From the IMG/VR virus record IMGVR_UViG_3300034082_001154, positions 1 through 46,120 of that record: 46,120 nucleotides of DNA; one strand, written 5' to 3'. This document shows, one piece after another, positions 1 to 8,801 of the stretch. The translations under genes were made by a program, and so were the position numbers. This DNA comes from a virus. Each line of letters starts with the position of its first letter. The first letter of the stretch is position 1. A model generated the notes under the pieces. That model had not been told where the DNA came from and did no database searches. It worked only from the letters and a program-made list of their open reading frames with translations.

Positions 1-1685
1 TAGCTACTGCGGCAGAAGCTATTACATTTAGTGCTACATCTATACTTGATTATGAGGATGAGTTAGCTAATTTAAAAGCGTTAACGGGTGCAACAGGTGA
101 GCAATTTGAGGGCTTTAAATTGCAGATTGCGGAGGTAGCAAAAGAAAGTAAAAAAAGTTCCGTAGATGTAGTAAAGGCGTTTGGTTCGATAGCTAATAAC
201 ATGCCTGAATTGTTAGATAATGCAAAGGACTTATCAGACGTTACTAAGGCAAGTATATTATTAGGCAAGGCGGCAAGGATGGAAACAGAGGCGGCAGGTA
301 ATGCGGTAACTGACATATTAAATCAATACGGCAAAGGTGCTGAAAGTGCAGGGAAGTTAGTGGAAATGCTTGCTGCTGGTAGTGTTGCTGGTAGTAGTGA
401 AATTAATGATACTCAGGAGGCTTTAAAGAAATTTGGTACAGTTGCAGCAAACATAAATGTAAGTCCTCTTGAGTCTATTGCTGCTATTGAGTTGGTGAGT
501 AAGTTTGAGAAGGGTGCAGAGGCGGGTACTAAACTAAGAAATATACTTTCCGAAATGGCTAAGGGTGAGGGGGCAATAACCCCTAAAGCTCTTGAAGTAA
601 TGAGGCAATACGGTGTAGATGTAAACAAAGTATCTAATACATCAGTTCCCTTTGCGGAAAGGCTTAAAGAGTTATCTAAAATATCGGGTGACACATCTGC
701 TGTAATGCAAGTATTTGGTAAAGAAAACCTTGCATTAGCAACTGGATTACTTCAAAATGCGTCTTTATTGCCTGACTACATTAGTAAGGTTGATTCAGTA
801 GGTGAGTCTACCCGAATGGCGAAAGAAAATACTAATACGCTAAGGAATAAAATAGACGAAACTGTAAATACATTTGTTACATATATAACTACATTAAATG
901 AAACAAGTACAGGTTTGCAAATGGCAAGCGGTTTTTTAGGTTGGCTTGCTGATAACATGGGATGGATATTAGATATAGCTGTACCATTATTGGGTATCTT
1001 AATAGGTGTTAAGGCGGCTATATGGGGTATATCATTGGTGTCTAAGGCAGCGGCAGCATGGACATTTGCCTATGAAATTGCGGCAGGCATAGCAACTATA
1101 ACAAATGGCACATATGCCACATCTTTACTTGCTACTGAAGGGGGGTTATATGCATTGGCTATAGCATCAGGAATAGCGGAGGCGGCACAATGGTTATTAA
1201 ATACTGCTTTTTACGGTTTCCCAGTTATTTGGATTATTGCAGGTATTGCGGCACTAATATACATTATTGTTAAATTGGTGCAACATTGGGATAAAGTTAG
1301 AGAGGCTTTTAAGGTTGGTGGTATATTGGGTGCTATAAAAGAGATTGGAAAGGTGTTATTAGATGTGGTATTAGCCCCACTACAGGCAATACTATCAATT
1401 ATAGCCAAGATAACAGGGGCTGATTGGGCTAAGAATGGCGAGATGGCTATTGAGGTATTCCGCACCAATATGGGTACATATACACCTGAAAAAGAAGGGG
1501 CAACCATGCCAGCAGTTAGCAGCAAGGTTACAGAGCAAAATACATTGTATGAAAGAATACAAGAAAGCAGCAAAAAAGAAAAGATTGAGTTATCTTACAA
1601 CAATATGCCGAGCAATGTTAATGTAGCGGCAACGGCAGGTATAGCGGTTAAAGGAACTACTACAATGATGGGGGGTAACTTATGA
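1..1685 (+). CDS. Tail tape measure protein, 3' part (gene spans the window ends)
   Basis: This is the C-terminal part of the tape measure protein, the rod that sets tail length inside the tube and exits with the DNA. The frame is open from base 3 with no start; through the 127-bp terminal overlap it continues the ORF that begins at 45783, in frame, giving a protein of about 631 residues. Two long hydrophobic stretches are visible around nt 960-1060 and 1210-1290 (for example GFPVIWIIAGIAALIYIIV), typical of the membrane-active segments of tape measures. The N-terminal two thirds are Ala/Gly/Lys rich and helical. It follows the frameshifted tail assembly chaperone and overlaps the next gene by ATGA (1682-1685). 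At about 0.15 nm per residue this family would predict a tail of roughly 95 nm (inference). A TTG at 120 is not the real start. Confidence 0.88.
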   Translation, partial: ATAAEAITFSATSILDYEDELANLKALTGATGEQFEGFKLQIAEVAKESKKSSVDVVKAFGSIANNMPELLDNAKDLSDVTKASILLGKAARMETEAAGNAVTDILNQYGKGAESAGKLVEMLAAGSVAGSSEINDTQEALKKFGTVAANINVSPLESIAAIELVSKFEKGAEAGTKLRNILSEMAKGEGAITPKALEVMRQYGVDVNKVSNTSVPFAERLKELSKISGDTSAVMQVFGKENLALATGLLQNASLLPDYISKVDSVGESTRMAKENTNTLRNKIDETVNTFVTYITTLNETSTGLQMASGFLGWLADNMGWILDIAVPLLGILIGVKAAIWGISLVSKAAAAWTFAYEIAAGIATITNGTYATSLLATEGGLYALAIASGIAEAAQWLLNTAFYGFPVIWIIAGIAALIYIIVKLVQHWDKVREAFKVGGILGAIKEIGKVLLDVVLAPLQAILSIIAKITGADWAKNGEMAIEVFRTNMGTYTPEKEGATMPAVSSKVTEQNTLYERIQESSKKEKIELSYNNMPSNVNVAATAGIAVKGTTTMMGGNL

Positions 1686-2068
1686 CGGACATAGAAATAT
1701 TTGAAAGTGGTAACGGTGGCGAAATAAGGCTAAATGGCAGCGATATAAATACGGTTGAGGGTATTACCAACATGCCGTACTTATCATGCTTTGGTGGGGC
1801 TGATTGGTGGGGTAATGCACTATTACCCGAAGATGTAGGGCAACAGCATACAGCTACTACAGAAGAAACGTTAAGAGTAACACCGTTAAGTAGTTCAGGC
1901 AGACCAGTGATAGAAAGGTCGGTTAGTAATGATTTGGCATACCTTACAGAACAGATTGCAAGTACTACCGTAGTAGTTAGCAGTAGCATACCGCAGACGA
2001 ACAGAATAGACATGAGTGTTAATATCAATGGAGAGGAAGTATTTTTAATGTGGCAACCTAACTTATAA
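1682..2068 (+). CDS. Mu gp46-like baseplate protein
   Basis: 128 residues. Position and a motif of the family (FGGADWWGNALLPED, residues about 37-51) fit the phage Mu gp46 type of baseplate component, where a D..WWG-like segment follows a short beta-rich N terminus. In Mu-type phages gp46 lies just before the baseplate J-like gp47, as it does here. The start overlaps the tape measure stop (ATGA) and the stop is followed at once by the next gene, so the three are translationally coupled. The C terminus (NINGEEVFLMWQPNL) is beta-like. The family assignment rests on one motif plus synteny; the baseplate role is more certain than the exact family. Confidence 0.7.
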   Translation: MTDIEIFESGNGGEIRLNGSDINTVEGITNMPYLSCFGGADWWGNALLPEDVGQQHTATTEETLRVTPLSSSGRPVIERSVSNDLAYLTEQIASTTVVVSSSIPQTNRIDMSVNINGEEVFLMWQPNL

Positions 2069-2070
2069 TA

Positions 2071-3249
2071 ATGGCAACGATAAAAACAAAACAACAGATA
2101 TATGATGAGATAGTACTAGACTTAGAAAATAAGTTAGGTATTACATTATCTACATTTGGCAGGGTGTTACTAAGAATACTTGCATTGGTTTATGCAGGTG
2201 CGTTAAAGCTAGTATATTTATCTATTGGTTTTGTGCAAAAGAATGTAGCACCTGACTTAGCAGACCCCGAAGAGAAAGGCGGTACGCTTGATAGGTTTGG
2301 ATTGCTTAAATTAGGTCGTAGGCGTTTCCCAGCTACACAAGCGCAATATACAGCTACGGTAACAGGCACAACGGCAGCAGTGATACCAGCAGGCACAACA
2401 TTTAAAAGCGATAGCAACGCTTTAAATGCGGGTTTTTTGTTTATCCTAGATAATGCCTACACTATGCCAGCAGGCACAGGAACGATAACAATACGTGCAT
2501 TAACGGCAGGCAGTGAAAGTAGGTTAGTAGTTGGTAATACACTGACAGCTACAAGCCCAATTAATGATGTTAATAGGGGTATTACAGTAGCTACAGAAAC
2601 AGTTATACCACAGGCAGCGGAAACGGTTGAAGAGTACAGGACTAAGATAATACAGGCGTATAGGATTGAGCCACAGGGCGGCAGTAAGGGTGATTATAGA
2701 TTATGGGGATATGATGCACAAGGTACAAGAGAAATATACCCCTATGCAAGTAGTGGTAATAATAACGAAGTAGATATATATGTTGAGGCTACCATTGCAG
2801 ATAGTACAGACGGTAGGGGTACACCAACATCAGCAATATTAACAGATGTAGAAGATGTGATTGAAGCCAGCCCCGATGTAACCCTAACACTTGCCGAGCG
2901 TTCACGTAGACCATTAGGCGTATTTTTAGTAAATGTTTATCCTATTGTATTGCGTGAGATAGATATTAATATTGCGTCATTTGCAGACCTTACGGCAGGT
3001 AAGCAAGCTACTATATTAGCAGCTATTACAGAGGCTTTATATGATGTTAGACCGTTTATTGCAGGCATTGACATTGTGGCAGAGAGGAACGATATATTTG
3101 ATACTAATAGGATAGGTGCGATAGTATTATCAGCGTTGGCAGGTAGTAGTTTTGGCACTATTACGATGCGTGTTGATGGTGTCATAATGTCAAGCTATCA
3201 ATTTGATAATGGCGAAATTCCATATCTTGACACAATAACTTACGTATAA
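2071..3249 (+). CDS. Baseplate J-like protein (Mu gp47 type)
   Basis: 392 residues, a usual length for the baseplate J / Mu gp47 family that forms wedges of contractile tail baseplates. The order of features fits: a helical N-terminal segment ending in DPEEKGGTLDRFGL, then a Thr/Ala-rich beta domain with the family hallmark VIPAGTTFKSD (about residues 102-112, compare IPAGT), then GGSKGDYRLW and YPYASSGNNNEVDIYVE in the C-terminal half. Starts immediately after the gp46-like stop and its own stop overlaps the next start (TAATG), in the Mu order gp46-gp47-gp48. Confidence 0.9.
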   Translation: MATIKTKQQIYDEIVLDLENKLGITLSTFGRVLLRILALVYAGALKLVYLSIGFVQKNVAPDLADPEEKGGTLDRFGLLKLGRRRFPATQAQYTATVTGTTAAVIPAGTTFKSDSNALNAGFLFILDNAYTMPAGTGTITIRALTAGSESRLVVGNTLTATSPINDVNRGITVATETVIPQAAETVEEYRTKIIQAYRIEPQGGSKGDYRLWGYDAQGTREIYPYASSGNNNEVDIYVEATIADSTDGRGTPTSAILTDVEDVIEASPDVTLTLAERSRRPLGVFLVNVYPIVLREIDINIASFADLTAGKQATILAAITEALYDVRPFIAGIDIVAERNDIFDTNRIGAIVLSALAGSSFGTITMRVDGVIMSSYQFDNGEIPYLDTITYV

Positions 3250-3962
3250 TGGGAGATAGAATATTTAGGTTATTAAGGTTACTATATCCGAGAGGTAGGG
3301 CGTTTAAATTGCCCTATCTCGGTACGTTTTGGAAGTTGACCGATGCACTTAGTTTGTCATTAGCAAGGGCGGCAAGTGATGGCGTAAGTATATTGGATAG
3401 CATTATACCTGACAATGCTAATTTTACGGCACAAGATGCAACAGATTGGGAACGTAGATTAGGTATGATTACCAATAGTACCGTATCATTGACTGATAGA
3501 AAGTTAGCTATATATCGCAAGATGGCACACCCTAACGGACAGCCAGCAAGGCAGCACTATCTATTTATTGAATTTCAGTTAAGGTTGGCAGGTTTTGATG
3601 TACGACTATATGAGAATAGGTTTTTAGTTGGTTCGCCTGCGGTAATGGAAACCAAAACACCTAGCGATATATTAGGTATTCCGATAGGGTTAGCAATTTA
3701 CGGTGATATTAGTTATGGCGAAACTGCTTATGGCAGTGGGTGGATAGATGAGGGTATTACAATTATAGCAAATAATTTAGAAGCGGTAAGGGATGCCACT
3801 TTTGATTTTGGTGCAAATTATCGCAGTACATTTTACATTGCAGGCAGCACAATTACTACCTTTGCTAATGTAGATGCAGATAGGGAAATTGAATTTAGGG
3901 AATTAGTATTAAAATTAAAGCCAGCGCAAACGGTGGCGTTCGCATTTGTAAACTATATATAA
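3249..3962 (+). CDS. Mu gp48-like (YmfQ/DUF2313) tail protein
   Basis: 237 residues. The N terminus (LLRLLYPRGRAFKLP) matches the LLPRGRAW-like opening of the Mu gp48/YmfQ family, and the central ATDWERRLG and HPNGQPARQHY segments correspond to its conserved WE..L.. and G..a..y.. blocks. This family joins the outer baseplate to fibres and follows gp47 directly in Mu-like phages. Start overlaps the gp47 stop by one base (TAATG). The next gene is fibre-like, consistent with a role as fibre-binding adaptor. Confidence 0.78.
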   Translation: MGDRIFRLLRLLYPRGRAFKLPYLGTFWKLTDALSLSLARAASDGVSILDSIIPDNANFTAQDATDWERRLGMITNSTVSLTDRKLAIYRKMAHPNGQPARQHYLFIEFQLRLAGFDVRLYENRFLVGSPAVMETKTPSDILGIPIGLAIYGDISYGETAYGSGWIDEGITIIANNLEAVRDATFDFGANYRSTFYIAGSTITTFANVDADREIEFRELVLKLKPAQTVAFAFVNYI

Positions 3963-3966
3963 TATT

Positions 3967-4848
3967 ATGGCACGTAAAATAACAGATTATAACGGTACAG
4001 TAGTTGCGGTAGGTGGTGCATATCCTTACGGAGATATTAAGGACAATCCAAGCGGTACGATTATAGACCGTAAGAGTAATGCAGATTTGCAACAGTTTTT
4101 TCAAAAGTTGGCAGACAGCGCAGGTATAACGCTTAACAGTTTAGCCGATAATTCTACTAATGGATTTCAGTTAACAGAGGCTTTGAGCAAGGTTATAGGA
4201 AACCATGCAGCACAGATAGTTGTTAGTTTAATTGGTGGTGCGTATGACCCTACAAAGGTGTATATTTTATGGGGTTGTGCTACTAGGTCGGATAGTGGTT
4301 TTGCTTTGTATGATGGAGAGTTATATTATATACAAGGTAATGCGGGTTCGCCATGTGGCGGTGCGTTAGTTGATATAGTTACGGTATTTAGCCCAGTATT
4401 ATATACTAATGGCGTACAAACATTACAAATTGCATGCGGTACAAGCGGTACAGGTATTGCGAATTTTGCGAATGTTATTTATGTGAATAAGTGGAAGGCG
4501 GTAACAGGTACAACATTTACAGGGGTAGGAGGTACAATAACAGTAGCCCCCACTGATGTAGTACTGAATAAATACATGAGAACAGGTAATACTATACAGT
4601 ATCAGCTCATCATAGATGAAGTTACTATAAGCGGAACATTTAATCAGTTTCTTATATCTCTTCCATTTTTAAGCACTAACTTAAAAATTACACCAACGCA
4701 AGTATGCGGTATAGGTGATATTTCTTCTGCTTTAGTGTGTGAATTCGCATCTACTTTTTTAAGCATTAAAAGACTAGACCAAGCAAACTTTACAGCAGGA
4801 GTCGATAATAATATATTTCAAATATCAGTAACTTTTGAAATAGAATAG
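3967..4848 (+). CDS. Tail fibre / adhesin-like structural protein
   Basis: 293 residues starting MARKITDYNGTVVAVG, with PYGDIKDNPSGTIIDRKSNADLQQFFQKLADSAGIT near residues 19-55 (the pattern PYG.IKD..G.....N.D..QFFQKL..AGIT is familiar from N termini of phage structural proteins in Bacteroidota phages, from memory). The remainder is Gly/Thr/Val-rich and beta-like, as in receptor-binding fibres. It closes the outer baseplate group and is followed by an oppositely oriented lipoprotein gene, so it probably ends a transcription unit. Precise function is inferred from position and composition. Confidence 0.6.
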   Translation: MARKITDYNGTVVAVGGAYPYGDIKDNPSGTIIDRKSNADLQQFFQKLADSAGITLNSLADNSTNGFQLTEALSKVIGNHAAQIVVSLIGGAYDPTKVYILWGCATRSDSGFALYDGELYYIQGNAGSPCGGALVDIVTVFSPVLYTNGVQTLQIACGTSGTGIANFANVIYVNKWKAVTGTTFTGVGGTITVAPTDVVLNKYMRTGNTIQYQLIIDEVTISGTFNQFLISLPFLSTNLKITPTQVCGIGDISSALVCEFASTFLSIKRLDQANFTAGVDNNIFQISVTFEIE

Positions 4849-4849
4849 A

Positions 4850-5179
4850 CTAACGCCAGTACTTAAAAGGTGCGTTTGGGTATGGGTTTACAGGATATAC
4901 TATTAAAGTGTCGTTTTTAAACTCATACCCAAAATCAGCTACCCTAACAGTGTTGTTAAATAGAAAGTAAACGCTATCGTCAGTAATAGCATAAGGAGTG
5001 AAAAACTGATTTGTTTTTGAAAAAAGACTATCAGTAAAGCAAATAAAAGCACCGTTGTTACCAACCCAACACCCACTATTTATTTTAGGAGGTACAGGTG
5101 GATTAACAGGAGGGCAAGCAGGCTGTTTGCCACAAGAAACAAAAGAGATTAAAGCGATTGCAAATAGTGTGTGTTTCAT
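4850..5179 (-). CDS. Small lipoprotein, probable moron
   Basis: 109 residues from the Met whose codon is 5179-5177. The N terminus MKHTLFAIALISFVSCGKQ is a lipoprotein signal peptide: a basic start, a hydrophobic core and a lipobox-like FVSC with Cys16. After a proline-rich linker (CPPVNPPVPPK) comes a beta-rich domain. It points against the surrounding tail genes and has its own promoter-like element (5198-5229), the layout of a moron. Outer or inner membrane lipoproteins of phages often block superinfection; that role is inference. An upstream in-frame ATG at 5200 would add seven residues ahead of the signal and is less likely. Confidence 0.72.
   Translation of the reverse strand: MKHTLFAIALISFVSCGKQPACPPVNPPVPPKINSGCWVGNNGAFICFTDSLFSKTNQFFTPYAITDDSVYFLFNNTVRVADFGYEFKNDTLIVYPVNPYPNAPFKYWR
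4875..4933. repeat. 16-bp inverted repeat (strong hairpin) inside the lipoprotein gene
   Basis: TTTGGGTATGGGTTTA at 4875-4890 pairs with TAAACTCATACCCAAA at 4918-4933: 16 positions with a single G-U pair, loop of 27 nt. It lies in the 3' end of the leftward lipoprotein gene and just past the rightward fibre gene stop (4848), so it may attenuate rightward transcription or protect the 3' end of the leftward transcript. There is no clear T-run after it, so it is not a classical intrinsic terminator. Confidence 0.6.
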
Positions 5180-5197
5180 TTTTAGTTTAGTTTTGTG

Positions 5198-5229
5198 CAA
5201 ACATAATGAATGTATTTCTAAATATCAAT
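5198..5229 (-). promoter_or_regulatory. Bacteroidota-type promoter for the lipoprotein gene
   Basis: Read leftward, ATTG (5229-5226), a 20-bp spacer, then TATGTTTG (5205-5198), matching the TTTG / TAnnTTTG consensus with one mismatch in the -33 box. Transcription would begin near 5191, 11-13 nt before the ATG at 5179. It overlaps the 5' end of the rightward gene at 5206. Confidence 0.55.
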
Positions 5230-5946
5230 AGTAGCGAAGTTGTAACATATACGGCAAGGCTAGAACGTATGCGTAAATCAGCGTTACCAAATGCTATAAG
5301 AAACACATTGAGTAAGGCGGCATTAGATGTGAAACAAAACACCATGCCAAAAAGTGCAAAGCGTACATTTATACAACGTAAGCCACAGTTCTTTAAAGCA
5401 GCTAGTACAGTAGTATTTGCAAAGGGTAGCGACATATCACAAATGAAGTCAGCAGCAGGTTTCAAGCAATTACCGAATGATAAAGGTAGGGCGGTAGATG
5501 ACTTAAAGCAGCAAGAGTTTGGGGGCAAAATAGGCGGTAGAGATTACGTAGCGTTAAAGGGTGCAAGGTCTGCAAAATCATGGCATAAAGGAGTAAGAAA
5601 AGACCTAAGAATATCGGCACTTGATAGGATGATTGATAGCGATAAGGCAAGCGGTAAAAATGATAAACAAAAGTTTGTTAAATCTGCAATTCATGCAGGT
5701 AAAGGGGGATTAGTGAGGGGTAATATTAAAAATAGTAGTGGGGCGAGAACGATATATTTAGTAAACAAAGTAATGCGTAAAGGCAAAAATACTGTAATAG
5801 GTAAGACGGCAGTTTATAGCGAAAAAAATAATAGGCAAGTAAAGCCACCAGCTACGCATTTTATGGGCAAGGCGGCAGAACAAAGCAGTAAAAGAGTAGA
5901 ACAAATATTTATTAATGAGGCGGCAAAACAATTAGCTAGAATATGA
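5206..5946 (+). CDS. Minor tail protein Z-like / tail completion protein
   Basis: 246 residues, highly basic (many Lys/Arg), N terminus with LPNAIRNTLSKAALDVK followed by TFIQRKPQFFKAAS. This resembles the prophage minor tail protein Z family (helical N terminus, then phage-type RNPFT-like motif), often found beside tail terminator genes. It lies between the fibre and the hub genes, and its stop overlaps the next start (ATGA at 5943-5946). The assignment is by pattern and context only; a head-tail completion role is equally possible. Confidence 0.45.
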   Translation: MNVFLNINSSEVVTYTARLERMRKSALPNAIRNTLSKAALDVKQNTMPKSAKRTFIQRKPQFFKAASTVVFAKGSDISQMKSAAGFKQLPNDKGRAVDDLKQQEFGGKIGGRDYVALKGARSAKSWHKGVRKDLRISALDRMIDSDKASGKNDKQKFVKSAIHAGKGGLVRGNIKNSSGARTIYLVNKVMRKGKNTVIGKTAVYSEKNNRQVKPPATHFMGKAAEQSSKRVEQIFINEAAKQLARI

Positions 5947-7178
5947 GTTGGATTGAAAAGATGGCACAGCCATACGTTATTAAAATGGGTGACGGTGCAG
6001 AATACCGACCGAAGTACATACCTACTCAAATTCAGCAGGCGTTTAATATGTCGTTATTTGAATTTCCAAACGTAGCAGGTACAGTAGTTGAGCGTAAGAA
6101 TGTAAAGGGTGAGCGGTATTCATTAGATGTATTTTTTGATGGTGATAATCATTTGGATTTGATGGAACGGTTTAAACAATCGGCACGTAATCCAAAGTAT
6201 TGGACAGTTCAGCACCCCATGTACGGCACACTGTTTGTACAGCCATTAGAACTAACATACGACAATAAAGACTATAATGTTAGCCATATTACAGGGGTAA
6301 TGATTGCAACGGTTATAGGTAAAAAACCAACTAAAAAAGATGCACAAAGTAAGATAGTAGCGGATAAACTTGCTATTGATAAGTTGCAAGCCGATACGTA
6401 TGCAGTGGATATACAGACCCCAACATTAGCCGATGTGCAAGAGTATAAGGGTAATCTATCAAAGATGTATAATGATGGCGTAAATGGCGTAGGAACTACA
6501 TTAGATGCACAGGTGTACTTTAATGCTTTTACGGCAGCCAATACAGGGCTTAACAATCTTATAGCAAAGCCAGCAGCAGCAGTAAGATTAGCACAAAGAA
6601 TGATTGAAGCCCCTTATAACTTTGCTCAAACTGTAAAGGCTAGAATGATGCTATTTTTACAGCAAATCAATACATTAAATAGAAGTTTAGATACTATACT
6701 TAACAGGAAACAAAAGCGGCAGTATGAAACAAATGTAGGGGCTATAATTACCGCAATGGCTAAGACTACGGTAACTAATACCGATGGCAGTTACAGGAAT
6801 AGACCCGATGCGATTGCCATAGCCGATATACTTGCAAATGCGTATAACGGCTATATAATTAATCTTGATAGCTTACAAACTGCTACAGGTGGTAGTGCCG
6901 ATGGGTATATACCCGATTATGATAGCGTGTCAGGTATTACGGAATTGATTACCTTTGCTATAAATAATCTTTATAATGTTGCGGCAGACGGCAGGCTACA
7001 GGTTACATTTAGATTAGAAGAAGATACAGACCCGATTAACCTAACACAAAGGCTATACGGTGCAGACCCTACAGATGAGTTTTTGAATGAGTTGTTAGAT
7101 GCTAACATGATAGGATTAAGCGAGATATTTATAATACCAAGAGATAGGTTAATCACATACTACGAAAATGCAAATTAA
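5943..7178 (+). CDS. Mu gp43-like (DNA circulation N-like) baseplate/tail protein
   Basis: 411 residues. The N-terminal domain (residues about 1-130: YVIKMGDGAEYRPKYIPTQI, FEFPNVAGTVVERKN, PKYWTVQHPMYGTLFVQP) matches the DNA circularisation N family, Mu gp43, in which a beta domain contains F.FPN..GTVV and H-P..G. The rest is helical and carries the family's long linker. In Mu-like baseplates this protein joins the hub gp44 to the tube. The order here, gp43 then gp44 then gp45, is the Mu order, which strongly supports the call. Confidence 0.82.
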   Translation: MSWIEKMAQPYVIKMGDGAEYRPKYIPTQIQQAFNMSLFEFPNVAGTVVERKNVKGERYSLDVFFDGDNHLDLMERFKQSARNPKYWTVQHPMYGTLFVQPLELTYDNKDYNVSHITGVMIATVIGKKPTKKDAQSKIVADKLAIDKLQADTYAVDIQTPTLADVQEYKGNLSKMYNDGVNGVGTTLDAQVYFNAFTAANTGLNNLIAKPAAAVRLAQRMIEAPYNFAQTVKARMMLFLQQINTLNRSLDTILNRKQKRQYETNVGAIITAMAKTTVTNTDGSYRNRPDAIAIADILANAYNGYIINLDSLQTATGGSADGYIPDYDSVSGITELITFAINNLYNVAADGRLQVTFRLEEDTDPINLTQRLYGADPTDEFLNELLDANMIGLSEIFIIPRDRLITYYENAN

Positions 7179-8307
7179 GATTGAAGATGTTGTTATTGAT
7201 ACATACACAAACCTTAGACTAACAGTAAGGTATGATAGCCTTGTATCTGATTTTCAATTTTCGGTATTATACAATCCTAACAATGCCACGCATAGACGCA
7301 TATATAAGCCGTTAGGTTATCAGCGAATAGTTATCAGCGATGGTGGCAGTAGATTGCTAACAGGTACGGTATTAAATATTGAGTATGAGGATAGCCCCGA
7401 ACCTACACTTATAACATTGTCAGGGTATAGCCGTACAGGTGTATTAGAAGATTGCCAAATACCACTAGAAGAGCCACAACAATGGTTTACATCTAACCTT
7501 AAAGAGATTACAGAAAAGTTAATAGAACCATTTGATTTGAAGTTGGTTATAGACCCACTAATAGCGCAATATGTAAATATAAATTACGCAAATGTTGAGG
7601 CTAAAGAAACACAAAGTATAAAGGACTTTTTAGCAAAAATAGCCAGTCAGAAACACGTTATCCTTACACATGATGAATTTGGAAACGTAAGATATACAAA
7701 GGCTAGAGTAGGCAGCGAAACAACTACAGATGATACACTAACTACGGTTACAGTTACACCAGTGGCGGCAGACATAGACGGTGCGGCAGACTATAACGCA
7801 CAAAGGATAGTAGTAGCGGTTACTTATGAGCCAGTATTTACATTTAATGGCACTAATCCAAATACTAAAATAAAGCTAGTTACCAACGGTCAAAACATGC
7901 ACAGCACTATATCGGTTGTAAAGCAAAGCGATGTGGTTGATGTGCAACAGGTAGTAGATGCTACTATTCCTAACCCCTACGTGCAATCGGTTTATAGACC
8001 TAATGTAAGCGTACAATCTGCAAGTACAGGAGGCGATGTACCAATTACGGCAAGAAATATTTTATCAGAAGAATTAAAAAATATATCTTTATCTATTGAA
8101 ACTAATAGCTGGTATTTTGGAAAGACATTAGCAAAGGTTAATAACATGGTAAATGTAATTAGTCCTAACTGTTTTCTATTTACAAAAACATTATTTTTTA
8201 TACGTGAGGCAACATATAGCGGTGATGCTGAAAAACAAATACTAACTTTGAATTGTTGCTTACCTGATGTGTTTACAGATGGTGAGCCTAAAAATATATT
8301 TGGATAA
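7168..8307 (+). CDS. Baseplate hub protein (Mu gp44 / gpP type)
   Basis: 379 residues, the usual size for Mu gp44/T4 gp27-like hub proteins. N-terminal beta domain with the phrase FSVLYNPNNATHRRIYKPLGYQ..., then RLLTGTVLNIEY and LSGYSRTGVLEDCQIP (the family's G.S....L.D), a helical part KEITEKLIEPFDLKLVID, and later AKIASQKHVILTHDEFGNVRYT. It trimerises under the tube and holds the spike. Starts 11 nt inside the gp43-like gene and its stop overlaps the spike gene start (TAATG), so all three are coupled. Confidence 0.86.
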   Translation: MQIKIEDVVIDTYTNLRLTVRYDSLVSDFQFSVLYNPNNATHRRIYKPLGYQRIVISDGGSRLLTGTVLNIEYEDSPEPTLITLSGYSRTGVLEDCQIPLEEPQQWFTSNLKEITEKLIEPFDLKLVIDPLIAQYVNINYANVEAKETQSIKDFLAKIASQKHVILTHDEFGNVRYTKARVGSETTTDDTLTTVTVTPVAADIDGAADYNAQRIVVAVTYEPVFTFNGTNPNTKIKLVTNGQNMHSTISVVKQSDVVDVQQVVDATIPNPYVQSVYRPNVSVQSASTGGDVPITARNILSEELKNISLSIETNSWYFGKTLAKVNNMVNVISPNCFLFTKTLFFIREATYSGDAEKQILTLNCCLPDVFTDGEPKNIFG

Positions 8308-8801
8308 TGTTCTTAGCAAATGTACTAGGTAGCGTAATTAGGGGTACTAGGCGAATAGTACAGGTATCGCTATTTAAAAAAGCTAGGGAGATACCACAGG
8401 CACTACCGTATGGAGTTGACAGCGCACCAGTTAGGGAAATGGTAGCGGTGTATGCTAATACGGCAGATATGGGTAATAGTGTGATAGTTGGGTATGTGTA
8501 TAAAGATGCAGTTGCAGAAGTTGGTAGTATAAGGTTGTATAGTGAGAATGGTTATGTATATTTGAGGGCTAACGGTAATTTGGAGTTATTGGGCGATAGT
8601 AAGCACATGGTAAGGTATGAGGAACTAGAAACAGGATTTAACAGTTTAAAGCAATCGGTTACAGATTTAGTTACTGTATTTAATGCACACACACATACAT
8701 CAACAGCTCCTACTACACCTACAAGTACACCATTATCGGCAGCCATACCACCAACAGCAACAATTACAGGTGCTAAAATAAACGAAATAAAAACATTATG
8801 A
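8307..8801 (+). CDS. Baseplate central spike (Mu gp45 / gpV type)
   Basis: 164 residues. An N-terminal OB-like part (residues 1-75), a beta-helix-like segment (SIRLYSENGYVYLRANGNLELLG) and then VFNAHTHTST, giving an H-x-H pair at His128 and His130. H-x-H residues bind iron at the tip of P2 gpV and Mu gp45-type spikes. The Thr/Pro-rich tail after it is typical. Position directly behind the hub gene fits. It pierces the outer membrane at infection (family knowledge). Confidence 0.85.
   Translation: MFLANVLGSVIRGTRRIVQVSLFKKAREIPQALPYGVDSAPVREMVAVYANTADMGNSVIVGYVYKDAVAEVGSIRLYSENGYVYLRANGNLELLGDSKHMVRYEELETGFNSLKQSVTDLVTVFNAHTHTSTAPTTPTSTPLSAAIPPTATITGAKINEIKTL

Noticed and set aside
1-127. True direct terminal repeats of a linear virion DNA
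   Set aside because: The repeat lies within a single tape measure frame and has a common assembler k-mer length, so it is better explained as a circular overlap; this cannot be excluded without read depth.
1211-1573. Leftward reading frame of 120 codons inside the tape measure gene
   Set aside because: A shadow of a well-supported rightward gene; composition is low-complexity and no promoter or start context supports it. The same holds for other antisense frames inside structural genes, such as 3895-4104, 11373-11720 and 14698-15162.
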